Assembly (NCBI GenBank): GCA_016212785.1
Contig: JACRDW010000081.1
Coordinates: forward strand, 1 to 11,793
Length of the DNA stretch: 11,793 nt
Reading direction: 5' to 3'
Source: Methanobacteriota archaeon
Lineage (GTDB): Archaea; Hydrothermarchaeota; Hydrothermarchaeia; Hydrothermarchaeales; JACRDW01
This document shows positions 1-6,606 of the stretch, one piece after another (within the stretch, counting starts at the first letter, position 1; each line of letters opens with the position of its first letter). A model generated the notes under the pieces. It was not told the DNA's origin and searched no databases. It worked only from the letters and a program-made list of their open reading frames with translations. Both the position numbers and the translations under genes were made by a program.

Positions 1-2
1 AG

Positions 3-437
3 CTTAAGAAACTCTGGAAGAACGAGCGCTCGTGGAGAATGGCGAGGGAAATCGCTTCTTATTTCACTTCTTTAAATAAAAACGAAAAAGAAGCACTCCG
101 TGCTTGGGCAGGAAATGCTGATTTAAAAAACTGGAGAAGCGACGCAATTGGAAGAATCAAAGGAGTCGGAATAAACACGTTTCAGTACTTGAGAATGATG
201 GGGGGCGCGGATACGGTAATGCCAGACAAAATCGTTAAAAGGGTGATAAACAAAATTTTGAGAGATGCAGGAAGAAAACCTGTCGGAGAAGACATAGCTT
301 TCATTGAAGCTGTGCATGAAATATCAAAGGAAACGGGCTACAGAGCAATCGAACTCTGCTGGATGACATGGCTTGTGCAGTCTGAGGGAGGGAAAATCAG
401 AAGCGAGAAATATGCGAAGGTGCTGCCGAGGATTTAA
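3..437 (+). CDS. HhH-GPD-like DNA glycosylase-type protein (5' truncated)
   Basis: The reading frame is open from the first complete codon at base 3. The ATG at 39 has no ribosome site in front of it, so the gene very probably starts before the window and only its C-terminal part is here. Counting from that ATG, residues 40-56 hold a helix-hairpin-helix (IKGVGINTFQYL), followed by MPDKIVKRVINKIL, in which D63 falls at the spacing of the catalytic Asp of endonuclease III-type enzymes. The Lys that makes bifunctional glycosylase/lyases (GVGxK) is Asn here. No four-Cys iron-sulfur loop follows; the only Cys lies in ELCWMTW. If it is an active enzyme, a monofunctional base-excision glycosylase acting on DNA would be expected, but substrate cannot be inferred. 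Family assignment rests on the HhH-Asp pattern only; the missing N-terminus would decide it. Confidence 0.6.
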   Translation, partial: LKKLWKNERSWRMAREIASYFTSLNKNEKEALRAWAGNADLKNWRSDAIGRIKGVGINTFQYLRMMGGADTVMPDKIVKRVINKILRDAGRKPVGEDIAFIEAVHEISKETGYRAIELCWMTWLVQSEGGKIRSEKYAKVLPRI

Positions 438-445
438 ACGCTTCA

Positions 446-487
446 TTATTCATACCTCAGCGCTTCCACAGGGTCGAATCTTCGCCG
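446..487 (-). pseudogene. Remnant copy of the 3' end of a MacB-type permease gene
   Basis: Read on the minus strand, this stretch encodes RRFDPVEALRYE followed by TAA. That is the same C-terminal tail (LDPVEALRYE) as the complete permease gene ending at 610. Bases 450-477 are identical to 614-641 over 28 positions. No permease-like sequence continues upstream on the minus strand; it runs straight into the hairpin-rich spacer. It is therefore a duplicated or left-over gene end rather than a gene. It could be the scar of a lost third permease or a duplication made when the spacer element arrived. Confidence 0.7.
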
Positions 488-641
488 TAGGGGCTCCGCC
501 CCTAACGGATTACCCTATGTTTACGGTATTGTTCTGCAATATTGTGAAGTGAGCGAAGCGAGCTTTTATTTTCCGTCAACGCTTTTGGAGCGAAGCGACA
601 AAAGGGTTGCTACTCATACCTCAGCGCTTCCACAGGGTCGA
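450..641. repeat. 28-base direct repeat (450-477 and 614-641) bracketing the spacer
   Basis: Two perfect 28-base copies lie 164 bases apart, one in the permease gene end and one in the remnant next to the upstream glycosylase-like gene. A shorter related copy (CCTCAGCGCTTCCACAGGG and a few more bases) lies at 1805-1828 in the 3' end of the second permease gene. The copies share protein-coding meaning (DPVEALR), so the 1805 copy is explained by paralogy. The 450 copy is outside any intact gene. Confidence 0.8.
484..609. other. Hairpin-rich convergent intergenic spacer, possible small repeat element or terminator region
   Basis: No gene is visible here. There are three inverted repeats. TAGGGGC (488-494) pairs with GCCCCTA (498-504) over a 3-base loop. 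TATTG (527-531) pairs with CAATA (537-541). AACGCTTTTG (578-587) pairs with CAAAAGGGTT (599-608) with one mismatch. The string GAGCGAAGCGA occurs twice (551-561 and 588-598), the second copy forming the loop of the last hairpin. The spacer lies between two converging transcription units, so the structures may end or protect both mRNAs. The GC-rich stem and the repeated motif also resemble a small dispersed intergenic repeat. Confidence 0.5.
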
Positions 642-1797
642 GCTTCGAAGCCCTGTACGCTGGATAGGCTCCTGAGACGCAGCCGATGAACAGGGAAAAA
701 AATATTGCGCCGAGCATCATCTGCTGTGTTATGACCGTCGTAAAATTCCCGCCGATGTAGAGCCTGCCTGCGTACTCGATTATTTTCGAGATAACAGCTC
801 CGAGCAAGATTCCAATAGTACCGCCGGTAATTCCTACCAGTGCTGCCTCGATTAGAAACATGCCCAGTATAAGAGAATTCGTTGCTCCAGTAGCCTTCAT
901 AACTCCGATTTCTCGAGTGCGCTCCATGACGCTCATGAGCATCGTATTCATGATTATAACTCCGCCCACGAGTATTGAAACAGAAGCTATGCCTCCTAGT
1001 ACAAAGGAGACTATCGTAGTTATCTTAGCCACCTGCTCTGCCATCTGCCTTGAGGTAATTACGTCAAAGTCCTTTCCCCCCCGCATTTTCTCAAGGTTGT
1101 CTTCTATTTTTTTCGCAGCCTGCTCTACGATATTTCCGCTGTCGCAGAGAACAAACATTCCTGTTATTTCGTCATATGCGCTGAATAGCGTCCGGACTTT
1201 CTGCAACGGCATGAACATTATAGTATCCCTGGGGTTGTTTCCACTCTCCTCGAAGATTCCGACTACGCTGAAGCTCCTGCCCTCTATCTTTACGCTGTCT
1301 CCGACTCTAATCTCCCTGCTGAATACGTCCTTGGCAGCTCTGTAGCCCAGTACTACGCCGTCTTCATAGTCTCTGAAGAGCCTTCCCTCTTTTATGCTGT
1401 ACATCTTAGAAAACACAGCCGATGCCTCGCTTTCCACTCCACGAATCGAGACGGTCTGCTTTTCGCTTTTGTATTCTACCACAGCAGCCTTCAGCAAAAC
1501 AGGATATGCTGCCTTCACCCCCGGAGTATATCTCACATCCTGGAGCTGCGAGTCTGTAAAAGGAACCGTACCTGCGGGAGGACCAAAAGCATGCGCTCCG
1601 AAGCCGCTTGGAAAAATAAAAATAACGTCCCCTCCCATTTTCCCAATTTCTTTGTTGATTGATACCCGCATCCCCTCGCCTATCGAAACCATTGCAATTA
1701 TGACCGCAATGCCAACAATCATTCCAAGCAGGGTTAGAAAAGTTCTGGTTTTTTGCTGCGAAAGACTTCTAACCGAGTAGATTAAATACTCCCTCAT
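610..1797 (-). CDS. MacB/FtsX-type ABC transporter permease (second of pair)
   Basis: This 395-residue membrane subunit is of the MacB/LolC/LolE type (MacB_PCD domain plus FtsX domain). The N-terminal amphipathic start and first membrane segment (about residues 18-40, LTLLGMIVGIAVIIAMVSIG) precede a large extracytoplasmic domain of roughly 215 residues. Three C-terminal membrane segments follow, with the family motifs MSVMERTREIGVMKATGA and AYPAYRASKLDPVEALRYE. Such permeases do not carry substrate across by rotary alternation but transmit ATPase motion to an external partner. The ATG at 1797 overlaps the TGA of the preceding permease gene as ATGA. It has a strong GAGGAGGGG ribosome site (1801-1809) lying inside the last codons of that gene. 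It is the last gene of the operon. With its 395-residue paralog it probably forms a heterodimer as in LolCE. Substrate is unknown. Confidence 0.92.
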   Translation of the reverse strand: MREYLIYSVRSLSQQKTRTFLTLLGMIVGIAVIIAMVSIGEGMRVSINKEIGKMGGDVIFIFPSGFGAHAFGPPAGTVPFTDSQLQDVRYTPGVKAAYPVLLKAAVVEYKSEKQTVSIRGVESEASAVFSKMYSIKEGRLFRDYEDGVVLGYRAAKDVFSREIRVGDSVKIEGRSFSVVGIFEESGNNPRDTIMFMPLQKVRTLFSAYDEITGMFVLCDSGNIVEQAAKKIEDNLEKMRGGKDFDVITSRQMAEQVAKITTIVSFVLGGIASVSILVGGVIIMNTMLMSVMERTREIGVMKATGATNSLILGMFLIEAALVGITGGTIGILLGAVISKIIEYAGRLYIGGNFTTVITQQMMLGAIFFSLFIGCVSGAYPAYRASKLDPVEALRYE

Positions 1798-2981
1798 GCT
1801 CCCCTCCTCAGCGCTTCCACAGGGTCGAGTTCCGAGGCCTTGTACGCCGGATAAATCCCGGAAATTATGCCAACTACGAAAGCGAATGCCAACGCTGAGA
1901 GTGCCATTTCTGGAGTAACGGTGGTATAGAGAATGCCCTGACCCAAGTACTTGCTTGCGGCTATGTTTATTGCTTTTGAAATTGCGTATCCGAAGAGTAC
2001 GCCGATGCTGCCGCCAACTGCTCCTATCATTCCTGACTCGAACAGAAAGATGCGCAGGATATGCTCTCTGGAAGCTCCAACAGACTTCATTATACCTATT
2101 TCAACGGTGCGCTCGAGGACGTTCATAACCATCGTGTTTGCAATACCGATGCCCCCGACCGCAAGGGAAACCGCAGCAATGCCCCCGAATACTATCTGTA
2201 TTATTTTGAAGGTTTCTCCCACTTGCTCCACGATCTGTTTCGGAGTAAGTACCACGAAATTTTTCTCTCCCAGGCGCTTTTCCAGCACATCTTCTATTCG
2301 CATCGCAACCTGCTCGATGTTGCTTCCTTCCTTAATTCTAACTATTACAATGGTAATCTCTTTTTCCTTGCCCATTAGCTGCCGCAGCTGGTCTATATCA
2401 GCATATATCGCATAGTCGCTGTCCCTGTCTCCAGTTTGCTTGAAAATCCCCACAACCTGGAAAGGATGCTCCTTTATGTACAAGGCATTCCCTACGCTTA
2501 CTTCTCTTTCAAAAAAATCGTCGTGAATTCCATATCCTACGGTTATCTTGTTTTTATCTCCCTTTCCAATCCAGCGGCCTTCCAGAAGGTCATATCCGCT
2601 TGTGCCGGCAAAAGTTTTTTCGGCCTTCTCCGGGTCAAGCCCCCAGACTGTGCCTGTCTTTTCTTCACCCCTGAACTTTACATTTGTCGAAACGCTGTAC
2701 AGAGAAGAAACCAGGGAAACGCCCATCACACCGTCGATGGCATCTGCGTCAGCATCAGTAAGTTCTTTGGTTCTTCCGCCGAGAACTTGCGGAGTGCTTA
2801 CTATGAGCTTATCGGTACCGAGAACCTCGAGTTGCTCCTCAAGCGAAACTTTCATTCCCGTACCTATGGATATCATCGAAACCACGGCAGCGATTCCTAT
2901 TATGACGCCGAGCAGCGTAAGGAAGGTTCGAAATTTTCGATGCGAGAGACTCTTGAGAGAGAGCAGGGCATAGTCAATCAT
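1794..2981 (-). CDS. MacB/FtsX-type ABC transporter permease (first of pair)
   Basis: This is a 395-residue paralog of the following permease with the same architecture: a first membrane segment at about residues 18-40 (LTLLGVIIGIAAVVSMISIG), an extracytoplasmic MacB-like domain to about residue 255, then three C-terminal membrane segments with MNVLERTVEIGIMKSVGAS and YPAYKASELDPVEALRR. Two non-identical permeases with one ATPase is the LolCDE-like plan, as opposed to MacB, where ATPase and permease are fused. Start at 2981 overlaps the ATPase stop (ATGA) and is preceded by GAGGTCGG (2985-2992). The C-terminal tail LRRGA differs from LRYE in the partner. Its codons form the ribosome site of the next gene. 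The role in export or extrusion is inferred; no substrate is evident. Confidence 0.92.
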   Translation of the reverse strand: MIDYALLSLKSLSHRKFRTFLTLLGVIIGIAAVVSMISIGTGMKVSLEEQLEVLGTDKLIVSTPQVLGGRTKELTDADADAIDGVMGVSLVSSLYSVSTNVKFRGEEKTGTVWGLDPEKAEKTFAGTSGYDLLEGRWIGKGDKNKITVGYGIHDDFFEREVSVGNALYIKEHPFQVVGIFKQTGDRDSDYAIYADIDQLRQLMGKEKEITIVIVRIKEGSNIEQVAMRIEDVLEKRLGEKNFVVLTPKQIVEQVGETFKIIQIVFGGIAAVSLAVGGIGIANTMVMNVLERTVEIGIMKSVGASREHILRIFLFESGMIGAVGGSIGVLFGYAISKAINIAASKYLGQGILYTTVTPEMALSALAFAFVVGIISGIYPAYKASELDPVEALRRGA

Positions 2982-3670
2982 TTTCCGACCTCTATTCCTT
3001 CTATGAGTCCGTCCCTGAGCTTTATCATCCTCTGGGCTCTTCTGGCATATTCAAGCTCGTGAGTTACGATTAAAACAGTCCTTCCCTCAGCGTTAAGCTT
3101 CTGGAGCAGGTTTATTATCTCCTCTCCTGATTTCATGTCCAGGTTACCAGTAGGTTCGTCTGCAAGGATTATCTCAGGGTTGTTTGCAAGCGCTCTCGCT
3201 ATCGCAACCCTCTGCCGTTCTCCACCCGAAAGTTCAGTAGGCTTGTGCTTCAGCCGGTGCTCGAGTCCAACTGCTCTGAGCAGCTCACCAGCTCTGCTGG
3301 TGCGCTTTGCCTTTACTACGCCTGCAAACCACATTGGAAGTTCCACGTTTTCCAGCGCATTCAGTCGAGGAATGAGGTTGAACTGCTGAAAAACGAAGCC
3401 TATTTTTTTTCTCCGCATTTCGGCAAGTTTATCCTCGCTGAGCTTTGAGACATTTTTTCCATCCAGATACACTTCTCCACGGGTGGGTCTGTCGAGGCAG
3501 CCTATGAGGTTCATTATGGTGCTCTTTCCAGAACCAGATGGGCCCATTACCGAAACGAACTCCCCCTTATATATTTCGAGGCTAATGCCGTGAAGCACGG
3601 GCACCTGTACTTTGTCCATGGTATATATCTTGCTGACGTTTTCGAGCCTGACTATTTCCATAGGCATCAT
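2978..3670 (-). CDS. ABC transporter ATP-binding protein, LolD/MacB family
   Basis: The 230-residue cytoplasmic ATPase has every key motif of the family. Walker A is GPSGSGKST (43-51), the Q-loop is FQQFNLIP (94-101), the signature is [15 protein letters not shown] (147-161), Walker B is [12 protein letters not shown] (167-178), and the switch His is in VTHE (H204). The ENVELPM region after the Q-loop is typical of LolD/MacB-type proteins. The frame is open up to 3736, but a start there would overlap the upstream gene by 70 bases. The ATG at 3670 makes the same ATGA overlap seen at every other junction of this operon and gives the normal family length. A start at 3661 (MEIVRLENV) is also possible. 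Neither has a good ribosome site, so translation is probably coupled to the gene in front. It powers the two downstream permeases. Confidence 0.95.
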   Translation of the reverse strand: MMPMEIVRLENVSKIYTMDKVQVPVLHGISLEIYKGEFVSVMGPSGSGKSTIMNLIGCLDRPTRGEVYLDGKNVSKLSEDKLAEMRRKKIGFVFQQFNLIPRLNALENVELPMWFAGVVKAKRTSRAGELLRAVGLEHRLKHKPTELSGGERQRVAIARALANNPEIILADEPTGNLDMKSGEEIINLLQKLNAEGRTVLIVTHELEYARRAQRMIKLRDGLIEGIEVGK

Positions 3671-4866
3671 TCGCTGCGGCGTCTTTTTATAAGGTAAACT
3701 AGGCTGAGCAAAATCACAGCTCCAGCACCTATCCATGCGTACGGAACCGTCTTCGGAGCTTCTGCCACAGCCAGGCCGAAGTGTTTCTTTTCGAAATGCT
3801 CCATACCAAGCTCGTCCAGATAGGATATCTGCATTTCCACGTCATAGCTCCCCGGTTCCGCATCTTTTGCAACGGTTAAATCAAAAATCGCAGTCGAGGT
3901 ATCGTCCTGCTTCAGCGAGCCCAGAAATGAGGTGCGCTCCCCGGTAAATTCTTTCATCGCCGCAAGCTGAACTTTTACAGCCTTCGCATCCTGCTTTCCA
4001 ACGTTTTCAACCTGCGCCGAAAGCGCAAAATCTTTGCCTGGGTAGAGCTTCGTGGGTGAGGTAGTTACTCCTGCAATTTCCAGGTCAACTTTGCCACGCT
4101 CGCTGACATACACTTCAAAATTTTTCTCGATTATTTTTCTAACGCCACTTTCATCTAAGTAAGATGTTTGCAGGGAAAAATCATATGCCTTGCTGGCGGC
4201 ATCTTTCGAGACCTTTAGGTTATATGTCGCAGCCGAGGTTTTATCTTTCTCTAGAGTACCTATGAATGCAGTGCGCTCTCCTGTAAATTCCTTCAGGAAA
4301 ATAAGCCTTGCTTCAATTGCCCTTGCCTTGTAAGTCCCTGTGTTCTCGATTTTTGTCGATAGATTGAACTCGGAGTCGGCATATATTCTCGATGGCAAGG
4401 TAGAAACGCTTGCAATATTAAGTGCAGGTGCTCCATACAGAGTTATTCCGAAATACACCGTCTGGTTCTGCTCTTTTCTTACGGCGTCTTCCCAGATTAG
4501 CTTCAGAGGCACGCTGTAAGTACCAACCGAAGCATTTTCATCTACACAAACAGGATACTGGAGCATTATTTCAGCAGCTTGGAGTACTAGTCCAAAATAT
4601 TCATACGACGCCTGCGCAACATCTGCCCGTGTAAGATATTTCTTAGAAGGTCCAACTGCCCTTATTGGGGACTTGCTGTCAGGGTCAAGAATCGCTCTGA
4701 GATAGGCAGCATATTCCGAGCCAAGGTTTTTCAGCGTTATATTCAGGGTCGTGGTTTCCCCCGGCGTAACCTGCTTTGGCGCTACGTCAGTTACATAAAA
4801 ATCCGCCCCGACCGCATAAACAGCCGGCAGCATCACGATAGCGAGAAAGAGCACTATTATTTTCAT
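3667..4866 (-). CDS. Membrane-anchored extracellular protein with two repeat domains (COG1361 S-layer-like)
   Basis: The 399-residue protein has a signal peptide (residues 1-20, hydrophobic core IIVLFLAIVMLPAVYAV) and a C-terminal membrane anchor (about 376-394) followed by KRRRSE, so most of it lies outside the cell. Residues 21-145 form a first domain with the VTPGETTTLNITLKNLG pattern of CARDB/COG1361-type beta-sandwiches. Two clearly related domains follow at about 152-255 and 264-367. Each has a KxENxG or QVENVGK-like strand, an identical KEFTGERT, a SFLGSL or AFIGTL-like turn and a SYLDE strand. The encoding gene lies between padR and the ABC genes, overlapping both by four bases, with a near-perfect GGAGGTG ribosome site (4871-4877). 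COG1361-type proteins are often encoded beside MacB-like pumps in archaea. An external adaptor or substrate-binding role is inferred, analogous to the accessory proteins of bacterial MacB. No catalytic residues are recognised. Confidence 0.85.
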   Translation of the reverse strand: MKIIVLFLAIVMLPAVYAVGADFYVTDVAPKQVTPGETTTLNITLKNLGSEYAAYLRAILDPDSKSPIRAVGPSKKYLTRADVAQASYEYFGLVLQAAEIMLQYPVCVDENASVGTYSVPLKLIWEDAVRKEQNQTVYFGITLYGAPALNIASVSTLPSRIYADSEFNLSTKIENTGTYKARAIEARLIFLKEFTGERTAFIGTLEKDKTSAATYNLKVSKDAASKAYDFSLQTSYLDESGVRKIIEKNFEVYVSERGKVDLEIAGVTTSPTKLYPGKDFALSAQVENVGKQDAKAVKVQLAAMKEFTGERTSFLGSLKQDDTSTAIFDLTVAKDAEPGSYDVEMQISYLDELGMEHFEKKHFGLAVAEAPKTVPYAWIGAGAVILLSLVYLIKRRRSE

Positions 4867-5378
4867 ACAGCACCTCCTATAGTTTTATTCAGCCACTCTA
4901 ATTCAGTTTTCACGTGCATTATCCCGCGCTCAATCGCAGAGAATCTATGCCTCGGCAAAATTTTTTTCAGAGTTTCTCCTTTCTCCGTCAGATGCGCCAG
5001 AAGCCTCTCATTTCCCTGCTTCTTCTGTATAAGCAAATCCTTTATTTCTTCGCTGCCCAGATAATCAAGGAAGAATAGGTGCAGGGTGAATTCGTCTCTT
5101 ACGTGCACTTCTTTCTTAATTCGCTCTTTCAGAATTTTTCGAAATTCCCTGCGGCCTTCTTCAGTAATTTCGTATACTATTTTGCCCCTCGGCTCAGAAA
5201 CCTCTCTCCTTGCAGCGACTAAACCCTCTTCCTTCAACTTTTTCAGCACAGGGTAAATCGAGCCGTAGTTTATCATCCAGAATACAGGCATCCTGGTCTC
5301 GAAGTACTGCTTGAGCTCATAGCCGTGCATGGGTTTTTCCATCAATACTCCGAGCACCGCAAGCTTTGCAAGGGACAT
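4863..5378 (-). CDS. PadR family transcriptional regulator
   Basis: This 171-residue DNA-binding protein has the PadR winged helix at residues 1-78. The helix pattern LAVLGVLMEKPMHGYELKQYF is followed by the recognition-helix segment NYGSIYPVLKKLKEEGLV and a wing ending in YEITEEGRREF. The C-terminal half (about 85-170) is helical and rich in charged residues, as in PadR proteins with a dimerisation/effector domain. It is the first gene of the operon and its start is only one base from a run of palindromes, so autoregulation is likely. PadR proteins commonly repress neighbouring transporter genes and release DNA on binding a small ligand. The ATG at 5378 has no ribosome site and lies about 28 bases from a TATA element, which fits a leaderless mRNA. 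The inducer is unknown. Confidence 0.93.
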   Translation of the reverse strand: MSLAKLAVLGVLMEKPMHGYELKQYFETRMPVFWMINYGSIYPVLKKLKEEGLVAARREVSEPRGKIVYEITEEGRREFRKILKERIKKEVHVRDEFTLHLFFLDYLGSEEIKDLLIQKKQGNERLLAHLTEKGETLKKILPRHRFSAIERGIMHVKTELEWLNKTIGGAV

Positions 5379-5400
5379 ATATCAAATTGATATATATCAA
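5379..5400. promoter_or_regulatory. Probable PadR operator: overlapping palindromes
   Basis: ATATCAA-A-TTGATAT (5379-5393) is a perfect 7+1+7 inverted repeat. TTGATATATATCAA (5387-5400) is a perfect 14-base palindrome sharing the half-site TTGATAT, so three half-sites lie in alternating orientation. The site fills the space between the TATA element and the padR start codon, where a bound dimer would block transcription of padR. That PadR is the binder is inferred from position. Confidence 0.65.
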
Positions 5401-5401
5401 A

Positions 5402-5417
5402 CTTATATATCTTTCGG
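5402..5417. promoter_or_regulatory. Central TATA element between padR operon and deacetylase gene
   Basis: On the minus strand the sequence reads CCGAAAGATATATAAG, a good archaeal BRE plus TATA box, centred about 28 bases before the padR ATG. On the plus strand CTTATATATC (5402-5411) is centred about 26 bases before the ATG at 5432. Both spacings suit leaderless transcripts, so one near-symmetric TATA box may serve both directions. The BRE is better on the padR side. Confidence 0.6.
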
Positions 5418-5431
5418 TAAATTTATGAGCC

Positions 5432-6571
5432 ATGCCTTCTTTCGATATTAGCATGATAATTCCACTTGCAGCCGTAGCGATCGTGCTTCTGGCTGTAATT
5501 TACCTTACGAGATACTATTACAGAGACCTGCTCTTCGGTCCTCCAGTAGACTTTGATGGAGACAGCTATGTCGAGATAGGTCTCTATCCAGGCAACTGCA
5601 GAGCGGCGCTCGTTTTTACCTGCGACGACGTGAATGCAATGACGAAGCCTGAGAAAGTTGTTAAAGTCCTAAACGTTCTTGATAAATACGAAACAAAGAC
5701 TGTTTTTTTCTTAATTCCTTTTTTTAAAGGACGCTACATGATGGTGAAGGATTCAGAAGTTGTGAAGGTTTTAAAGGAAGCAGAGCAGAGGGGACACGAG
5801 GTTGCGCAGCACGGACTAACGCACGCTACGGTAAGGAGGAGAATGCTGTTCCTCGGCTGGGGCAAGGAGCTTGGCAGCCTGCCCTACAGCGAGCAGAAAA
5901 GAAGAATAAAGAAGGGCAGGAAAATACTGGAGCTGGCTGGATTTACAATTCACGGCTTCCGCTCTCCCGCTTTTTCTGCGAGCATTGATACATTAAAAGT
6001 CCTGGATTCTGAGGAATTTTTGTACACCTCGGATACGCGGATAAGACCAATCATGCTCATGTCGAACAAGCGGTTCTGCGAATCGCTGTACTATCCATAT
6101 CATCCCGGCGGTTTAGGAATTCTGGATTTTACGAACAACGGAGACTACTTCTGGGGCTATACAAAGCTTGGCAGGGAGGATTTGAGGAGCCTCAAGCACA
6201 GGTTTAACAAGTTTTATGAGCGCAGGGGAGCGTTTGTGCTGCTCTCACACATCGAGCCGCTCAGCAGGGGAAAGGGGCTTAAAATTCTGGAAGAGTTTTT
6301 GAAATATACGCAAACCAAAAGCCTGTGGAAGCCGAACCTGCGAGAGCTTGCGGAGTGGTGGAATGCGAGAGAAGCGCTGTTCGCAGTTTCCGAAATAAAA
6401 AAGAACACTCTGCTCATAAGACTCGAGAAGAGCAGCGACTACACTTTAAAAAATCTTACAATAAAATTCAAACCCAACATTCCTGCCCAGAGCTATGAAA
6501 TCCTAGACGCTAATGGAGCCCTGCTCAAGAAGGGAAAAATTTCAGAAAGTGTTGTGCTGCTGGACGTATAA
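5432..6571 (+). CDS. Membrane-anchored polysaccharide deacetylase-like protein (NodB/CE4 fold)
   Basis: The 379-residue protein starts with a membrane segment at about residues 7-27 (MIIPLAAVAIVLLAVIYL), so the rest is probably outside the cell. Residues about 58-275 match the NodB/CE4 fold. ALVFTCDDVNA holds the paired Asp (D65, D66) of motif 1. HEVAQHGLTH holds the metal-binding pair H127/H131. FRSPAFSAS (R177, P179) stands for motif 3 RxPxG, and VLLSHIE (H273) for the late His motif. A C-terminal part (about 315-379) predicted to be beta-rich, with DYTLKNLTIKFKP, may bind carbohydrate. The family removes N- or O-acetyl groups from cell-surface sugars using a divalent metal. The substrate here may be a pseudomurein-like, glycan or extracellular polysaccharide; this is not shown. 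The ATG at 5432 lacks a ribosome site and fits leaderless initiation. It is divergent from padR with only 53 bases between. Confidence 0.85.
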   Translation: MPSFDISMIIPLAAVAIVLLAVIYLTRYYYRDLLFGPPVDFDGDSYVEIGLYPGNCRAALVFTCDDVNAMTKPEKVVKVLNVLDKYETKTVFFLIPFFKGRYMMVKDSEVVKVLKEAEQRGHEVAQHGLTHATVRRRMLFLGWGKELGSLPYSEQKRRIKKGRKILELAGFTIHGFRSPAFSASIDTLKVLDSEEFLYTSDTRIRPIMLMSNKRFCESLYYPYHPGGLGILDFTNNGDYFWGYTKLGREDLRSLKHRFNKFYERRGAFVLLSHIEPLSRGKGLKILEEFLKYTQTKSLWKPNLRELAEWWNAREALFAVSEIKKNTLLIRLEKSSDYTLKNLTIKFKPNIPAQSYEILDANGALLKKGKISESVVLLDV

Positions 6572-6600
6572 ATATATATAAAAAACAGTAAAGAAAGGGA
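6567..6600 (+). promoter_or_regulatory. Promoter and ribosome site of the threonine synthase gene
   Basis: TATAAATATATATAAAA (6567-6583) begins in the stop region of the deacetylase gene and is a strong TATA candidate 24-40 bases before the ATG. It is followed by AAAGGGA (6594-6600), six bases before the start codon. The gene may thus have its own promoter despite the 35-base gap to the gene in front. Confidence 0.55.
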
Positions 6601-6606
6601 TTCATA

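Noticed and set aside
860..1345. Plus-strand frame of 161 codons opposite the second permease gene
   Set aside because: Low-complexity Ser/Ile/Thr-rich translation with no motif, and it is fully antisense to a clear permease gene.
2436..3062. Plus-strand frame of 208 codons opposite the first permease and ATPase genes
   Set aside because: It spans a real gene junction in antisense, has no recognisable domain and no start signals.
3671..3736. N-terminal extension of the ABC ATPase (start at 3736)
   Set aside because: It would overlap the surface-protein gene by 70 bases and adds residues outside the fold; ATG at 3670 makes the usual ATGA overlap.
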